Of a stretch of 64,000 nt of DNA, positions 18,256-27,204 are shown piece after piece. The DNA lies in the NCBI RefSeq assembly GCF_004341235.1, contig NZ_SLUP01000009.1, forward strand, positions 124,001 to 188,000, in the 5' to 3' direction. How positions within the stretch are numbered: the first letter of the stretch is position 1; the number at the start of each line of letters is the position of its first letter. Below the pieces are notes generated by a model. It had not been told where the DNA came from, did no database searches, and was given only the letters and a program-made list of their open reading frames with translations. The DNA comes from Mariniflexile fucanivorans. Lineage in GTDB: Bacteria > Bacteroidota > Bacteroidia > Flavobacteriales > Flavobacteriaceae. The position numbers were made by a program, and so were the translations under genes.

Positions 18256-18284
18256 AGCCATCTTAAACTAAGATGGCTTTGTGG
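18250..18284. terminator. Perfect 16-bp hairpin downstream of the phosphate transporter gene
   Basis: CCACAAAGCCATCTTA and TAAGATGGCTTTGTGG form a perfect 16-bp stem with a 3-base loop. It lies just past the stop codon of the minus-strand PiT gene and probably ends that transcript. The T-rich flank is stronger on the plus side than on the minus side, so its efficiency is uncertain. Confidence 0.65.
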
Positions 18285-18309
18285 TTTTCAACAGTTTTAA
18301 TTTTATATT

Positions 18310-20676
18310 TTAAGACTCTTTCGATTCTTCGGGTCCTGTAGAATCTAATGGTTTTGTTGATTTTGGTGTATTTACCATCACTGTAGCGGGTTTTACCGAG
18401 CTATCGTGTGCTTTATGATATTCTTCTAGAAGATTCATGGTCGCATTTAATAGATCTTTAGTTTCTAACAGTAAACTGAAATATAATGTTGTGTTTTTAG
18501 GACTCGATTCTTCGGTACGTGTACGTTCTACTTGTTTTTGGATTTTAGAAGTTACCAATCCTAAAATTTCTTGCTTTCTGCCTAAAATAATACCAATTTC
18601 TTCAAATGATCTAGAATCAAATGCTTTTTGGGTATTGTTGAAGAAGGTTTCAAAACGTTCATCGACTTCCTTTAATTCTTTTATTTGGTTGAATTTAAGT
18701 TTTTTATGATTGTTGTGTACGTGTTTGTAACTTACCTTCGTAATATATTCTAAAGATTGGGTCATATCTTGAAGATAGCCTAAAACATGGATGTAAAAAT
18801 TACTCGCCCCAAGACTCGATTCATCTAAATTTTTAATGAAATAGAAGATGTTATCTCGCAATTCATCAACTTCATCCGATAGTTTGACAATTTGTTTTTT
18901 ATTCTTTTTTAATAGTGTTAAATCTTGTTTTGCTAAACCATTTATAGCATTGGTATAAATTTTATTGCCACGCTTAACAACATTGGTGATATTTTTTGCG
19001 CTTTCGTGAATAACACCTTGAATGGAACTACTTTCAGCCTTTGTTAAGCTATCTTCAGCTTTAACTTCTTTTGATTTTTTATTATAAGAAATTGAACTTT
19101 TTATTATTAAAGCAAATGCTGTTACTAATAAGATAGGAAACATAACCGTAACGTTCAGGTTTAGTAAGAAAGCTACTAATGCTGCTGCGGTAAAAGCACT
19201 GAACGCGGTAAAAAACCAGCCTCCAATAACATTTAAAACACCAGCAACTCTATATACGGCACTTTCTGCGCCCCAAGCTCTATCTGCCAATGATGTTCCC
19301 ATGGCAACCATAAAGGTGACATAGGTTGTGGATAAAGGTAATTTCATTGAAGTTGCAATTGAAATTAAAACAGCAGCAACCATAAGGTTTACAGCTGCCC
19401 TAACTAAATCGAAAGCAGGTAGTTCGTATGTTTTGTCCTTTTTTAATTCAATAACAGGTTTTTCAAACTGTTTGTCAATTTTAGCTTGCCAAGAATTTGG
19501 TAATAAATATGATGTCATTTGAGATGATAATATAGCAAACCGAACAAACCCACGAGATAAAAAATTTGGTTGAAAACGTTCTTTTGTTTCTTCTTGACTC
19601 GATAAATCTAAAGATGTTTTTACCACATTTTTAGCTTTTGCAGAGAACCAAAGTGTTAAAACCATAATTAAACCAGCTATAAGTAATAAGGCTGTAGGTG
19701 TAGATGCTTTTGCCCCCAAACTATGCATAGAAAACTCATTTGCAGCTAGCCCTAAAGTGTTAACTTCAGGATTCATAAAATCTAAGTACGATTGATACGC
19801 TCCTATTGATGGTCCTATAAAATTAACCAAGTCGTTTCCTGCGAAAGCTAACGCTAATGAGAATGTACCGATAAGTATTATTAATTTATAAATATTGACT
19901 TTAGCAAATTGCATTAATGCATATGATACCAAAAACCAAAGCACAAAACTAAAAGCTAAAATGGTTAATGCTTGGTGTTTTAAAAAGTCTTTAATGGTTT
20001 CTCCGTTAGTAAAGTCATGTGTTTGTTTGGCAAAATCGGTACCTCCGATACCTTTCATGAATATGAAATAAACAAGTGATGTAATAGCTATGCCTCCAAA
20101 CAAAGCTCCTACCCATTTTGCTTTCTTTTCAAAATCATAAGAAAGTAAAAGTCTTGAGACCCATTGCACAAGAGCACCTAAAGAAAAGGAAAGTGCTACA
20201 GAGAGTAGTATGCTAGAAACAATTTCAGTGGCTTTAGAGGTGTTAATATAGTTAACTACATCACCAAAACTACCACCATCATGACCAATTTTTATAAGTG
20301 CGATAGCGACAGATGCACCAAGTAATTCAAAAACAATGGAAACCGTTGTAGAAGTTGGCATACCAAACGTATTGAAAAAATCTAGTAGCAAAATATCGGT
20401 TATCATAACCGCCATGAAAATAATCATGATTTCACTAAACATAAATTCGCCGGGGTTAAAAATACCATTTCGAGCAACTTCCATCATACCACTGGAAAAT
20501 AGAGCGCCTATGGCAATACCAAAACCTGCGACAATCATAATGGTATTAAATGAAATAGCCTTAGAACCAATAGCTGAATTTAAGAAGTTAACAGCGTCGT
20601 TACTAACCCCTACAACTAAGTCGGCAATTGCTAATACCGCAAGGGCAATAATCATTAAAAAGTAAATATTATCCAT
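18310..20676 (-). CDS. PiT-family inorganic phosphate transporter with C-terminal PhoU-like extension
   Basis: A 788-residue inner-membrane protein. The PHO4/PiT duplicated signature is present: 'GVSNDAVNFLNSAIGSKA' (residues 23-40) and 'AGNDLVNFIGPSIGAYQSY' (279-297), with 'GMPTSTTVS' after the first. Hydrophobic segments run to about residue 525. Residues about 550-770 form a soluble helical region with charged heptads, similar in character to PhoU-like domains fused to Bacteroidota PiT proteins. PiT carriers take up metal-phosphate or Na/phosphate with low affinity. An OprO/P-type porin gene lies 73 bases upstream, so the pair probably moves phosphate across both membranes. The PhoU-like reading is an inference. 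Confidence 0.92.
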   Translation of the reverse strand: MDNIYFLMIIALAVLAIADLVVGVSNDAVNFLNSAIGSKAISFNTIMIVAGFGIAIGALFSSGMMEVARNGIFNPGEFMFSEIMIIFMAVMITDILLLDFFNTFGMPTSTTVSIVFELLGASVAIALIKIGHDGGSFGDVVNYINTSKATEIVSSILLSVALSFSLGALVQWVSRLLLSYDFEKKAKWVGALFGGIAITSLVYFIFMKGIGGTDFAKQTHDFTNGETIKDFLKHQALTILAFSFVLWFLVSYALMQFAKVNIYKLIILIGTFSLALAFAGNDLVNFIGPSIGAYQSYLDFMNPEVNTLGLAANEFSMHSLGAKASTPTALLLIAGLIMVLTLWFSAKAKNVVKTSLDLSSQEETKERFQPNFLSRGFVRFAILSSQMTSYLLPNSWQAKIDKQFEKPVIELKKDKTYELPAFDLVRAAVNLMVAAVLISIATSMKLPLSTTYVTFMVAMGTSLADRAWGAESAVYRVAGVLNVIGGWFFTAFSAFTAAALVAFLLNLNVTVMFPILLVTAFALIIKSSISYNKKSKEVKAEDSLTKAESSSIQGVIHESAKNITNVVKRGNKIYTNAINGLAKQDLTLLKKNKKQIVKLSDEVDELRDNIFYFIKNLDESSLGASNFYIHVLGYLQDMTQSLEYITKVSYKHVHNNHKKLKFNQIKELKEVDERFETFFNNTQKAFDSRSFEEIGIILGRKQEILGLVTSKIQKQVERTRTEESSPKNTTLYFSLLLETKDLLNATMNLLEEYHKAHDSSVKPATVMVNTPKSTKPLDSTGPEESKES

Positions 20677-20749
20677 AATTATAAATAAAAATAAGTTTGC
20701 AAATATCTTATGTATTTTAAGATACTAAGTTACGTAATTGTTATGTTTT

Positions 20750-21940
20750 TTAGAAGTGTAATTCAAATTGTAATCTGTACATGAGTTCATTATTGCCATT
20801 TATAACTTCCAAGTGGCTAATATCGGTTTGAACCTTTAATTTATGTCCCACGATATATTTTGATACACCCAGTGTATATTGGCTTTCTGGTTCTTTTCCT
20901 GTAATGGTTTTATCTAATTCTGTATGTGTATAACGACCAGATATTTCTAGGTTATTTTTAAATAAATATCCTGTTTGCAGGTTTATACCTTTGCCAACCT
21001 GTACTTCATCACCAGTAAGTGAGCCGTCAGAGTTTTTTGCAAATGGATCTTTAGCGCTTCTATCGGCATATTCTGCCATTAGAGAAAAGCCATTGTACTT
21101 AAACATGGCATCTATAAAAAGTGTATTAATATTTGTTTCGTAATAACCAGTATCCGTTAACATGTAAGACCCTTGGTTACTTCTGGTTTTAACTGCATTA
21201 TTGTTATGGTCGTAACTAACACCGAAAGCTAATTTAGGAGTTTGTTCTCTTTTTAAATCGGCTCCAGAATAATCGCCTTCGCTGTCAAAATTTCCTAAAG
21301 GAAGCAATTCTAAACGACTGGTGTACTGATGTCCACCTAAATTTCCAGTGGTAACATTTCTCCCTTCTCCTTGAGATAAGGAGAAAATTTCTTTAATTAC
21401 AAATTGGTCTGAAACATTAAAGTGATGCCTTAGCTGAAATCCAAAATCCCTATCAATGGTAAATAGGCTGTTTAGTAACGACCGATCAACTTGTTGCAAA
21501 TTGCCCGAAGATATTACACGTTCTCTGTTTCCTGGTAATTTTCCTTGACCGAACCAAATTTCAAAATTTTTATAAAAATTCCATTTAAGTTGTGCATCTA
21601 AGATATATCTGGGTGCATTGCTAGTAAATTCTGAAGCTCCAGATTGGTCTCTATTTGATAAACCAAGTTCAATTTTGTATTCTAATTTCGGACTATAGGC
21701 ATATCCATCAAATTTTAACCTAGATCTTCTAACTAAAAAACTTGTTTGATTGCTTTGGCCTTCTTCCCAAGTGGACATTCCTAAAAGTTCAATTCTTAAA
21801 CCTACTTTCATAGTCCAAGAACTATCTTGTCCTACAATATTTAATAGCCCTTTACCAAATTTTGAACCTTTAATATCTTGCGCACTTAGTGAAGTAGTTG
21901 CATAAAATAATAATGCAACCAGTGAGATTTTAAATTTCAT
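20750..21940 (-). CDS. Phosphate-selective porin OprO/OprP family
   Basis: A 396-residue outer-membrane beta-barrel with a cleavable signal peptide (MKFKISLVALLFYATTSLSA, then QD). The barrel shows alternating hydrophobic strands, 'FLVRRSRLKFDGYAYSPKLE', 'SRLELLPLGNFDSEGDY' and a C-terminal strand ending 'YRLQFELHF' with a terminal Phe, as expected for outer-membrane insertion. The family (PF07396) includes the phosphate and polyphosphate channels of Pseudomonas. It is directly upstream of the PiT transporter gene on the same strand, which supports a phosphate role. TGTTA repeats with 11-bp spacing lie before it. Confidence 0.9.
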   Translation of the reverse strand: MKFKISLVALLFYATTSLSAQDIKGSKFGKGLLNIVGQDSSWTMKVGLRIELLGMSTWEEGQSNQTSFLVRRSRLKFDGYAYSPKLEYKIELGLSNRDQSGASEFTSNAPRYILDAQLKWNFYKNFEIWFGQGKLPGNRERVISSGNLQQVDRSLLNSLFTIDRDFGFQLRHHFNVSDQFVIKEIFSLSQGEGRNVTTGNLGGHQYTSRLELLPLGNFDSEGDYSGADLKREQTPKLAFGVSYDHNNNAVKTRSNQGSYMLTDTGYYETNINTLFIDAMFKYNGFSLMAEYADRSAKDPFAKNSDGSLTGDEVQVGKGINLQTGYLFKNNLEISGRYTHTELDKTITGKEPESQYTLGVSKYIVGHKLKVQTDISHLEVINGNNELMYRLQFELHF

Positions 21941-21982
21941 TAATCATTTTTAGTTTTTGTCACCGCAAAGAACCAAAAAGAA

Positions 21983-22000
21983 TGTTAATTGAATGTTACC
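21983..22000. promoter_or_regulatory. Candidate Pho-box-like direct repeat upstream of the porin
   Basis: TGTTAAT (21983-21989) and TGTTACC (21994-22000) are spaced exactly 11 bases apart, the layout of a PhoB box (7-bp half-sites, 4-bp spacers). A weak minus-strand -7-like GTTCTTTG lies at 21973-21966, so the repeat would cover the -33 region of the porin promoter. The half-sites are inverted relative to porin transcription. Confidence 0.4.
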
Positions 22001-22027
22001 TAATGATTAAATTTAACGCAAAAAAAA

Positions 22028-22050
22028 AGCTGCCTCGGCCAAAGGCAGCT
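22028..22050 (-). terminator. Strong orphan terminator on the minus strand
   Basis: AGCTGCCT and AGGCAGCT form an 8-bp GC-rich stem with a 7-base loop. On the minus strand it is followed by nine T (22027-22019). No minus-strand gene lies upstream of it before the divergent MORN gene, so it may end a small RNA or act as an attenuator in the porin leader. Confidence 0.7.
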
Positions 22051-22252
22051 CATTAGAAATCATGATAATGTAGTCGACAAAAACTAATAGATTATATGAA
22101 AAACTAATTGTTGTGTCTTAAGACTTTACGAATATCATTGTTTTAATTAAGGTAATTGTAATGTAAATATTAAATAATTATTAATTCCAATGTTAAGTTT
22201 TCAATTATTATTAGTTGTTAATGTATTGAATATCAATATAATGTATTTTCAA

Positions 22253-22281
22253 TGTTAAGCCAGTGTTAAGTAAGTGTTGTT
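22253..22281 (+). promoter_or_regulatory. Candidate Pho-box-like triple repeat before the MORN gene
   Basis: TGTTAAG at 22253, TGTTAAG at 22264 and TGTTGTT at 22275 have an exact 11-bp period. The last unit covers the place where a -33 element would be, 18 bases before the -7 element. This is the geometry of activator-dependent PhoB promoters. The assignment to PhoB is an inference. Confidence 0.5.
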
Positions 22282-22299
22282 TTAAAGTTACCAAATCCG

Positions 22300-22307
22300 T
22301 ATCTTTG
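22300..22307 (+). promoter_or_regulatory. -7 element of the MORN protein gene
   Basis: TATCTTTG matches TAnnTTTG exactly, 27 bases before the ATG at 22335. Confidence 0.6.
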
Positions 22308-22334
22308 ATGTATAATGTTAAAACCCCCATAATT

Positions 22335-22679
22335 ATGAAGAAGTTAGTATTTATTTTTGCCTTTTTAATTACTGTGGTTTCTTTTGGACAACAAAAGAGA
22401 GATTTAAAACTTAACAAAGACACTAATTTAATTGAAGTTGTTTATTATCATGACAATGGTGCTGTAAGCCAAACAGGAACTTACACAACAGATGGTAAAT
22501 TACAAGGTGAGTGGTTAAGTTTTGATACAGCAGGCAAAAAAACAGTTTCGGGAAATTATGATAATGGTAAAAAAGTCGGCAAATGGTTTTATTACACTAA
22601 TGAAACCATAAAAGAAGTAGATTATAAAGAAAACGTTATTGCTAGTTTAAGTGAAACTGAAATTAAAAATAATTTATAG
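22335..22679 (+). CDS. Small exported protein with MORN-like repeats (YwqK-like)
   Basis: A 114-residue protein with a signal peptide (MKKLVFIFAFLITVVSFGQ). Two MORN-type repeats follow: 'YYHDNGAVSQTGTYTTDGKL' with 'GEWLSFDTAGK', then 'SGNYDNGKKVGKWFYYTN'. Proteins of this type are often automatically called YwqK-family antitoxins, but nothing here supports a toxin-antitoxin role. The ATG at 22335 is used because it starts the signal peptide and follows the promoter. The gene is preceded by the 11-bp phased repeats and ends at a strong bidirectional terminator shared with the TonB receptor gene. Confidence 0.75.
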   Translation: MKKLVFIFAFLITVVSFGQQKRDLKLNKDTNLIEVVYYHDNGAVSQTGTYTTDGKLQGEWLSFDTAGKKTVSGNYDNGKKVGKWFYYTNETIKEVDYKENVIASLSETEIKNNL

Positions 22680-22700
22680 TTTTTACTTACTAGGGTAAAT

Positions 22701-22739
22701 AAAAATGGGTTTCAATTTTTAATTGAAACCCATTTTTTT
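22701..22739. terminator. Bidirectional terminator between the MORN and TonB receptor genes
   Basis: AAAATGGGTTTCAATT and AATTGAAACCCATTTT form a long stem with a short loop, with A and T tracts on either side. It can stop both converging transcripts. Confidence 0.85.
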
Positions 22740-22760
22740 ATGCTGTAAATTTTAGTTTAA

Positions 22761-25583
22761 CTAAAAACTCATACTATAACCCAAAGAGAAAGCAGTACCT
22801 GGTTGTCTTAATGAAAATGGTACTTTTTCTGCACCAAATGATTCATATAAACTTTGTCTTTTCTCATCTAGAATATTATCGATTTTTAAACTAATAGTTG
22901 AGTTTTTTTCTTTACCAATGGTTTTTGATACATTTAAATTTAAGCTATTAAACGGTTGCACAAATACATCTGGATTTTGACCAAACCCTACTACTTCTAG
23001 TGTTTTGCCTTGTACATTAAAGGAGATGGCAGATTCAAAACCCGTTGTTGGGTTTTCATAACTTAAGCCCGTATTAATTAAAAATGGGGATTGTCCTTGT
23101 AAAGCTCTAGTTTCTTTGATAGTTTCATTATCTCTAGCAAAAGCTTGTCTAGATTCATATTCTTCACCAGCTCCTTTAGCCATTTCAATTTCAGATTCAA
23201 TAATTGAAATATTCAAATTCAATTTTAAATTTTTAAGTCCTTCAGATATAAATCCAAAATGCTTTCTAGCTTCAAATTCTAAACCAAGAACCTTAGCTGA
23301 AGGTGAATTTCTTGGGGTGAATTGGTTTGGAGCAATTACAGAGTAGGCAACTAACTCAATAGGATCTACAAACTTTTTGTAAAAACTACTGATGGCAAAC
23401 ATTTCAGATTCATCACCAAAAACTTCCAATCTAAAATCAAAGTTGTCTATATAGGATGGTTTTAAATCGATGTTTCCAAGGAAAATAGTACCTGTTAATA
23501 AATCGGTAATTTGTACTAACGATTTTTCTTTAAAACTTGGTCTTGCAGTGGTTTTAGAATAAGATCCTCTAAAATTTATTTTTTCATTAAAGGCATAAAT
23601 TAAATTTGCTGATGGGAAAAAATCCAATTCATCAAGAAGTTGTGTGTTATTAAAAATAGCGCTTCCCGTATTGTTTTGTCCTGTAAAATATGAAGCAAAA
23701 TATTCAGCTCTTAGACCTAAAATGGTTCTTAATTTATCACCAATTTTAAATTCATTTGAAATATAACCTGATGCTGTATTTTGATTAGCATCAAACGAGT
23801 TTGCTGGTTCAAAATTACCACGAATGTAAGAACCACTATTACTGGAGCGCGTCCAAACATTATCGCTAGATAAAATGGCATCTGGATCGCCGTTAAAAAC
23901 TGTTGGGCTTATGTTTATAAAACCTACATCGTAGTTGTAAATTGAATATTCACGTTGCTTATAGCTATATAAACCACCAAATTTTAATGATGCTTTTTTA
24001 TTGAATAAGTTGTATTTCTTTGTGAAATCTAATTTTCCAACGGCATTAATTTCTTCTAAATCCCTCCAAACGCGTGATGGAAAACCAGCATCAGAACTAA
24101 TGGTGTAACCACCAAAATCATCTTCAATAAAAGTGGTTAATCTAACATCTTTATCATAAACCCTAGATAGTGATGGCGATAAATTCCATTCTGTAGTAAA
24201 TGAAGCATCTTCACTTGTATGGTAACCAGAAAGCAATATGTTCGATATAGAACGCTCGGTATATTCCAAGTTGTCTTTAACCACGTTTATGGCGTTAGAA
24301 ATTTCTGTTCTTTGATCAAATAAAGCCGCACGACTTTCACCATTTTGAATGTGCAGTAAATTTAATTTGTATTTTGATTTTTGAGTTTTGTATGTTAATC
24401 CTGTTAAAATAGAGGCTAATACATTGTTACTTCCTAAATCACCTTGCTGGCGTCTATCAAAACGTAAGTTGTATGAGTCGCGCTCTTCGGGTTTTTGGTA
24501 AATGCCATTTTCAAAACCTTCATAAAACGTAGTGGTGTTTTTATAATCAAGCGAGGCAATAACACCTAACTTGTTATCTCCCACTTCAAATTGATTTCCG
24601 TAGCTAAAACCGAAACTAAAATCAGGAGAACTTGTAGTTGTGCTAGTAGCTAGTTGCGGGTTAAAAGCACGGGTTATTGGCTCCAAAGAACTATTGTTTG
24701 TTGCAGCAGGATTAGGAATATTTTGTAATTTATTAATTGGAAGTGCTCTGGTTCCATCATCAAAACCTAAAAAATCGGTATTACTTCCTTTATAATTTAC
24801 GTAATTATCTTTAAAGTGCATAGTTGGGTTAAAACTACCTGACACAGAAAATTGCATTTGTTTTTTTGAAGGGAAATCTTTAGTTATGATATCTACAACG
24901 CCTCCGGTAAAATCGGCTGGTAATTCAGCAGATGCAGATTTTACAATGATGATATTTTCAAGGATATTGGTTGGAAAAATATCCATTTGAATGGTGTTTT
25001 TATCAGGGTCTAAACCTGGAATATCCATGCCATTTAAAATAGATTTTGTGTAACGATCACCTAAACCCCGAACAAATACAAATTTACCTTCTTGAACAGA
25101 AACACCAGGAACACTTTTTATAGCCGATGCTATGCTACTAGCTCCAGTTTTCTTAATGCTTTCAATGGATAATCCATCCATAAGTGTTGCAGAATTTTTT
25201 TGTAAGTTCAATACAGATTGTTCTGTATTTCTTCTAGCTGATGTTGTGATTACAACTTCACTTAACAACGCTGATGACGGACTTAATGAAACATTTAAAT
25301 CGACAACTTTTCCTTTTTCAACTTTAACCTCTGTTAGTTGTTTCGAGTCGTAACCAATAAACGAAAATATAATAGTGTAAGTTCCAGGATCAAGCTCTAA
25401 GGTATAGTTTCCATCAAAATCTGAGGTGGTTCCTTTTATTGTTCCCTTTACTAGTACGTTGGCAAAAGCTAGTACATCATTAAATTCATTATCGATAATT
25501 TTGCCAGAAATTTTGCCAGTTTGGGCTTGCAATACTTGCAAAGAAAATAAACAGACAATAATTAGAAATGCTTTGTTTAACAT
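22761..25583 (-). CDS. TonB-dependent outer-membrane receptor with CarboxypepD_reg-like N-terminal domain
   Basis: A 940-residue receptor. A signal peptide (to about residue 20, ending LQAQ) precedes a carboxypeptidase regulatory-like beta-sandwich (about 24-110: 'GKISGKIIDNEFNDVLAFAN', 'GTTSDFDGNYTLELDPGTYT'). Then come the plug domain (about 120-240: 'VPGVSVQEGKFVFVRGLGDR', 'ELPADFTGGVVDIITKDFP') and a 22-strand-type barrel ending 'TAFSLGYSMSF' with a terminal Phe. It imports an unknown large or scarce substrate using TonB energy. The gene follows a beta-helix lipoprotein gene with a 98-base gap. No SusD homologue is present, so this is not a standard SusCD glycan system. Confidence 0.93.
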   Translation of the reverse strand: MLNKAFLIIVCLFSLQVLQAQTGKISGKIIDNEFNDVLAFANVLVKGTIKGTTSDFDGNYTLELDPGTYTIIFSFIGYDSKQLTEVKVEKGKVVDLNVSLSPSSALLSEVVITTSARRNTEQSVLNLQKNSATLMDGLSIESIKKTGASSIASAIKSVPGVSVQEGKFVFVRGLGDRYTKSILNGMDIPGLDPDKNTIQMDIFPTNILENIIIVKSASAELPADFTGGVVDIITKDFPSKKQMQFSVSGSFNPTMHFKDNYVNYKGSNTDFLGFDDGTRALPINKLQNIPNPAATNNSSLEPITRAFNPQLATSTTTSSPDFSFGFSYGNQFEVGDNKLGVIASLDYKNTTTFYEGFENGIYQKPEERDSYNLRFDRRQQGDLGSNNVLASILTGLTYKTQKSKYKLNLLHIQNGESRAALFDQRTEISNAINVVKDNLEYTERSISNILLSGYHTSEDASFTTEWNLSPSLSRVYDKDVRLTTFIEDDFGGYTISSDAGFPSRVWRDLEEINAVGKLDFTKKYNLFNKKASLKFGGLYSYKQREYSIYNYDVGFINISPTVFNGDPDAILSSDNVWTRSSNSGSYIRGNFEPANSFDANQNTASGYISNEFKIGDKLRTILGLRAEYFASYFTGQNNTGSAIFNNTQLLDELDFFPSANLIYAFNEKINFRGSYSKTTARPSFKEKSLVQITDLLTGTIFLGNIDLKPSYIDNFDFRLEVFGDESEMFAISSFYKKFVDPIELVAYSVIAPNQFTPRNSPSAKVLGLEFEARKHFGFISEGLKNLKLNLNISIIESEIEMAKGAGEEYESRQAFARDNETIKETRALQGQSPFLINTGLSYENPTTGFESAISFNVQGKTLEVVGFGQNPDVFVQPFNSLNLNVSKTIGKEKNSTISLKIDNILDEKRQSLYESFGAEKVPFSLRQPGTAFSLGYSMSF

Positions 25584-25620
25584 GTTTAGAATTAGTTTTT
25601 TATAAAATATTTATAAATGA

Positions 25621-25661
25621 ATAAAATGCCCACTGCTTTATATTGCGAGTGGACATTTTAT
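25621..25661 (-). terminator. Intercistronic hairpin between the beta-helix lipoprotein and the TonB receptor
   Basis: ATAAAATGCCCACT pairs with AGTGGACATTTTAT around a 13-base loop. It lies in the 98-base gap between two cotranscribed-looking genes. It may partly terminate transcription or stabilise the upstream message, giving more lipoprotein than receptor. Confidence 0.55.
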
Positions 25662-25681
25662 TTAATAGCATTTTTTTCAGA

Positions 25682-26914
25682 TTAAAAAGCGTTTGCAGAT
25701 TTAGCAAAAGTCCAGCTAAATCCAGAAGTGTTAGCTCCTACAGTTGCTGCACTAGCAGCAGTAATAGCAGTAGCATTGTTAGTGAATTTTGTTTCATCAC
25801 CTGCATTAGCACCAGTTATTACACTTGATAAGACAACACCAGATGGTAATACAATTTCCCATTTTGAAAATGTGATTCTATCAGCAGCTAATTCAGCAAC
25901 AGAGTCAGCACCATTTACTTTAACAACAGAGTCAGCACCAAATCCATAAGCTAAAATATTATTCATATTAGCAATTAAACCGTCTCTTAAATCGGCATAT
26001 TTGCTTGCTGTTCCAGCACCTTTTAATGTTACATTATTAATAGTATAACCAGCTTCTGTTGCAGCAGAACCAGCAGGACCATCTAACTCAAAAGCAGAAT
26101 CAGAATCGGCACCCATAATAACCAATGCGTTATCTAAAGTTCCAGACCAAGCTTCATCAAGATCTATAGCATCATCTCCTTGAGCGTAAGTAATTATATT
26201 AGAAACATTTACAGAACCTCCAAATATTTCAATAGCATCATCTTGGTTTGCAACAATTTCAATTTGATTCACAAGTGTTTGTGAACCTACACCGCCAAGT
26301 GTTAAACCGTTAATTTCATTATCAGCACCAATAGTGATACCACCATGTCTGATTGAGATGTATTCTAATTTTCCAGAATAATCATCACTTACAGTTCCAC
26401 CGTATTGTCCGAAAGAATCTGTTGCAGGAATACCTTCAATTTGCTTAGTTTCTAAATCACCACTAACTGATATAGGCGCTTTTCCTAAAACAATTAAACC
26501 ACCCCATAAACCTACGTTGGCAGTAGTTAAATTAGACCCTTTTTTTTCACCTACAGCAATATTATCTAATTCTGAAGTAAAAATAATAGGCATATCAGCA
26601 GTTCCTTGAGCTAATAATATACCACCTTGATCAACCACTAAAGCAGAAGCTAATGAACCTTGACCTTCTTTACCTTTAATAATGGTTCCTGGGTTAATAG
26701 TAAGTGTTACACCTTCATTTACAACCACTTTTCCAGATAAAACATATATGTTATCAGCTGTCCAAGTTTCATTAGTAGTAATTAAACCAGCTTTTGTAAT
26801 AGTTGTTCCGCTTTCACCTTCACCACTATCAATTATAGCAGGATCATCACTAGAGCAGCCAGTTGCAAGACCTAAAGAGAAAATAGATATTAATAAATAA
26901 TTTAATTTTTTCAT
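25682..26914 (-). CDS. Surface lipoprotein, predicted right-handed beta-helix; TonB receptor partner
   Basis: A 410-residue lipoprotein (signal peptide with 'GLATGC', Cys at about residue 20, then SSDDPAIID). After 'WTADNIYVLSGKVVVNEGVT' the chain shows short repeating beta segments rich in Gly, Asp and Thr ('LTINPGTIIKGKEGQGS', 'DDAIEIFGGSVNVSNIITYA', 'DDAIDLDEAWSGTLDNALVI'), typical of a parallel beta-helix. Such lipoproteins often precede TonB receptors of this type in flavobacteria and are presumed surface binding proteins. No catalytic site is apparent. The TonB receptor gene follows directly, behind a hairpin. Confidence 0.75.
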   Translation of the reverse strand: MKKLNYLLISIFSLGLATGCSSDDPAIIDSGEGESGTTITKAGLITTNETWTADNIYVLSGKVVVNEGVTLTINPGTIIKGKEGQGSLASALVVDQGGILLAQGTADMPIIFTSELDNIAVGEKKGSNLTTANVGLWGGLIVLGKAPISVSGDLETKQIEGIPATDSFGQYGGTVSDDYSGKLEYISIRHGGITIGADNEINGLTLGGVGSQTLVNQIEIVANQDDAIEIFGGSVNVSNIITYAQGDDAIDLDEAWSGTLDNALVIMGADSDSAFELDGPAGSAATEAGYTINNVTLKGAGTASKYADLRDGLIANMNNILAYGFGADSVVKVNGADSVAELAADRITFSKWEIVLPSGVVLSSVITGANAGDETKFTNNATAITAASAATVGANTSGFSWTFAKSANAF

Positions 26915-27204
26915 TGTTTTTGAATTTAAAAGTTTTCGTTTTTATTAGTTTTTTAAACTGTCACAAAGAAACTGTAACCATGTAAAGTCGAGGTTATGTG
27001 AAGGTTAAAAGTGTTTCAAAAAACAGTTACTATAATGTTATGAGATAAGGTGTTTGAATAGCTGTTAGAAACATTAAATTAACATTGAATACAAGAGGTT
27101 GATTCAAGTTTTTAGAAAAAAAGTAGATAAGTGAAATGAAGATACTAGTTAAAGTAAAATCATTGATTTGTCAAGACTGAAGAGAAATTGTTGATTCAGG
27201 ATAA
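26915..27204. other. Intergenic region upstream of the beta-helix lipoprotein gene
   Basis: No gene is seen in this 290-base stretch. On the minus strand a -7-like TTTCTTTG (26971-26964) lies about 50 bases before the lipoprotein start. Several GTTA/GTAAC words are scattered nearby, but they have no strict 11-bp phase. Confidence 0.35.

Larger units (their letters stand above)
21941..22334. other. Divergent intergenic region between the porin and the MORN gene
   Basis: This 394-base gap holds no gene. It contains 11-bp phased repeats at 21983-22000 and at 22253-22281, a strong minus-strand terminator at 22028-22050 with no gene upstream of it, and the MORN gene promoter at 22300-22307. Single TGTTAAG copies also occur elsewhere in it (for example 22191-22197). 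The density of such elements suggests a regulatory hub. Confidence 0.55.

Noticed and set aside
22211-22423. Minus-strand frame of 70 codons overlapping the MORN gene start
   Set aside because: It overlaps the promoter and signal peptide of a better-supported gene and its translation shows no signal or domain. It could only matter as part of a small RNA.
22335-22679. Toxin-antitoxin role for the YwqK-like MORN protein
   Set aside because: The label comes from similarity to a family name. The protein has a signal peptide and no toxin gene is adjacent.
22761-26914. SusC/SusD polysaccharide utilisation locus
   Set aside because: The receptor is SusC-like in having the extra N-terminal domain, but the lipoprotein is a beta-helix rather than the helical SusD fold, and no glycoside hydrolase is nearby.
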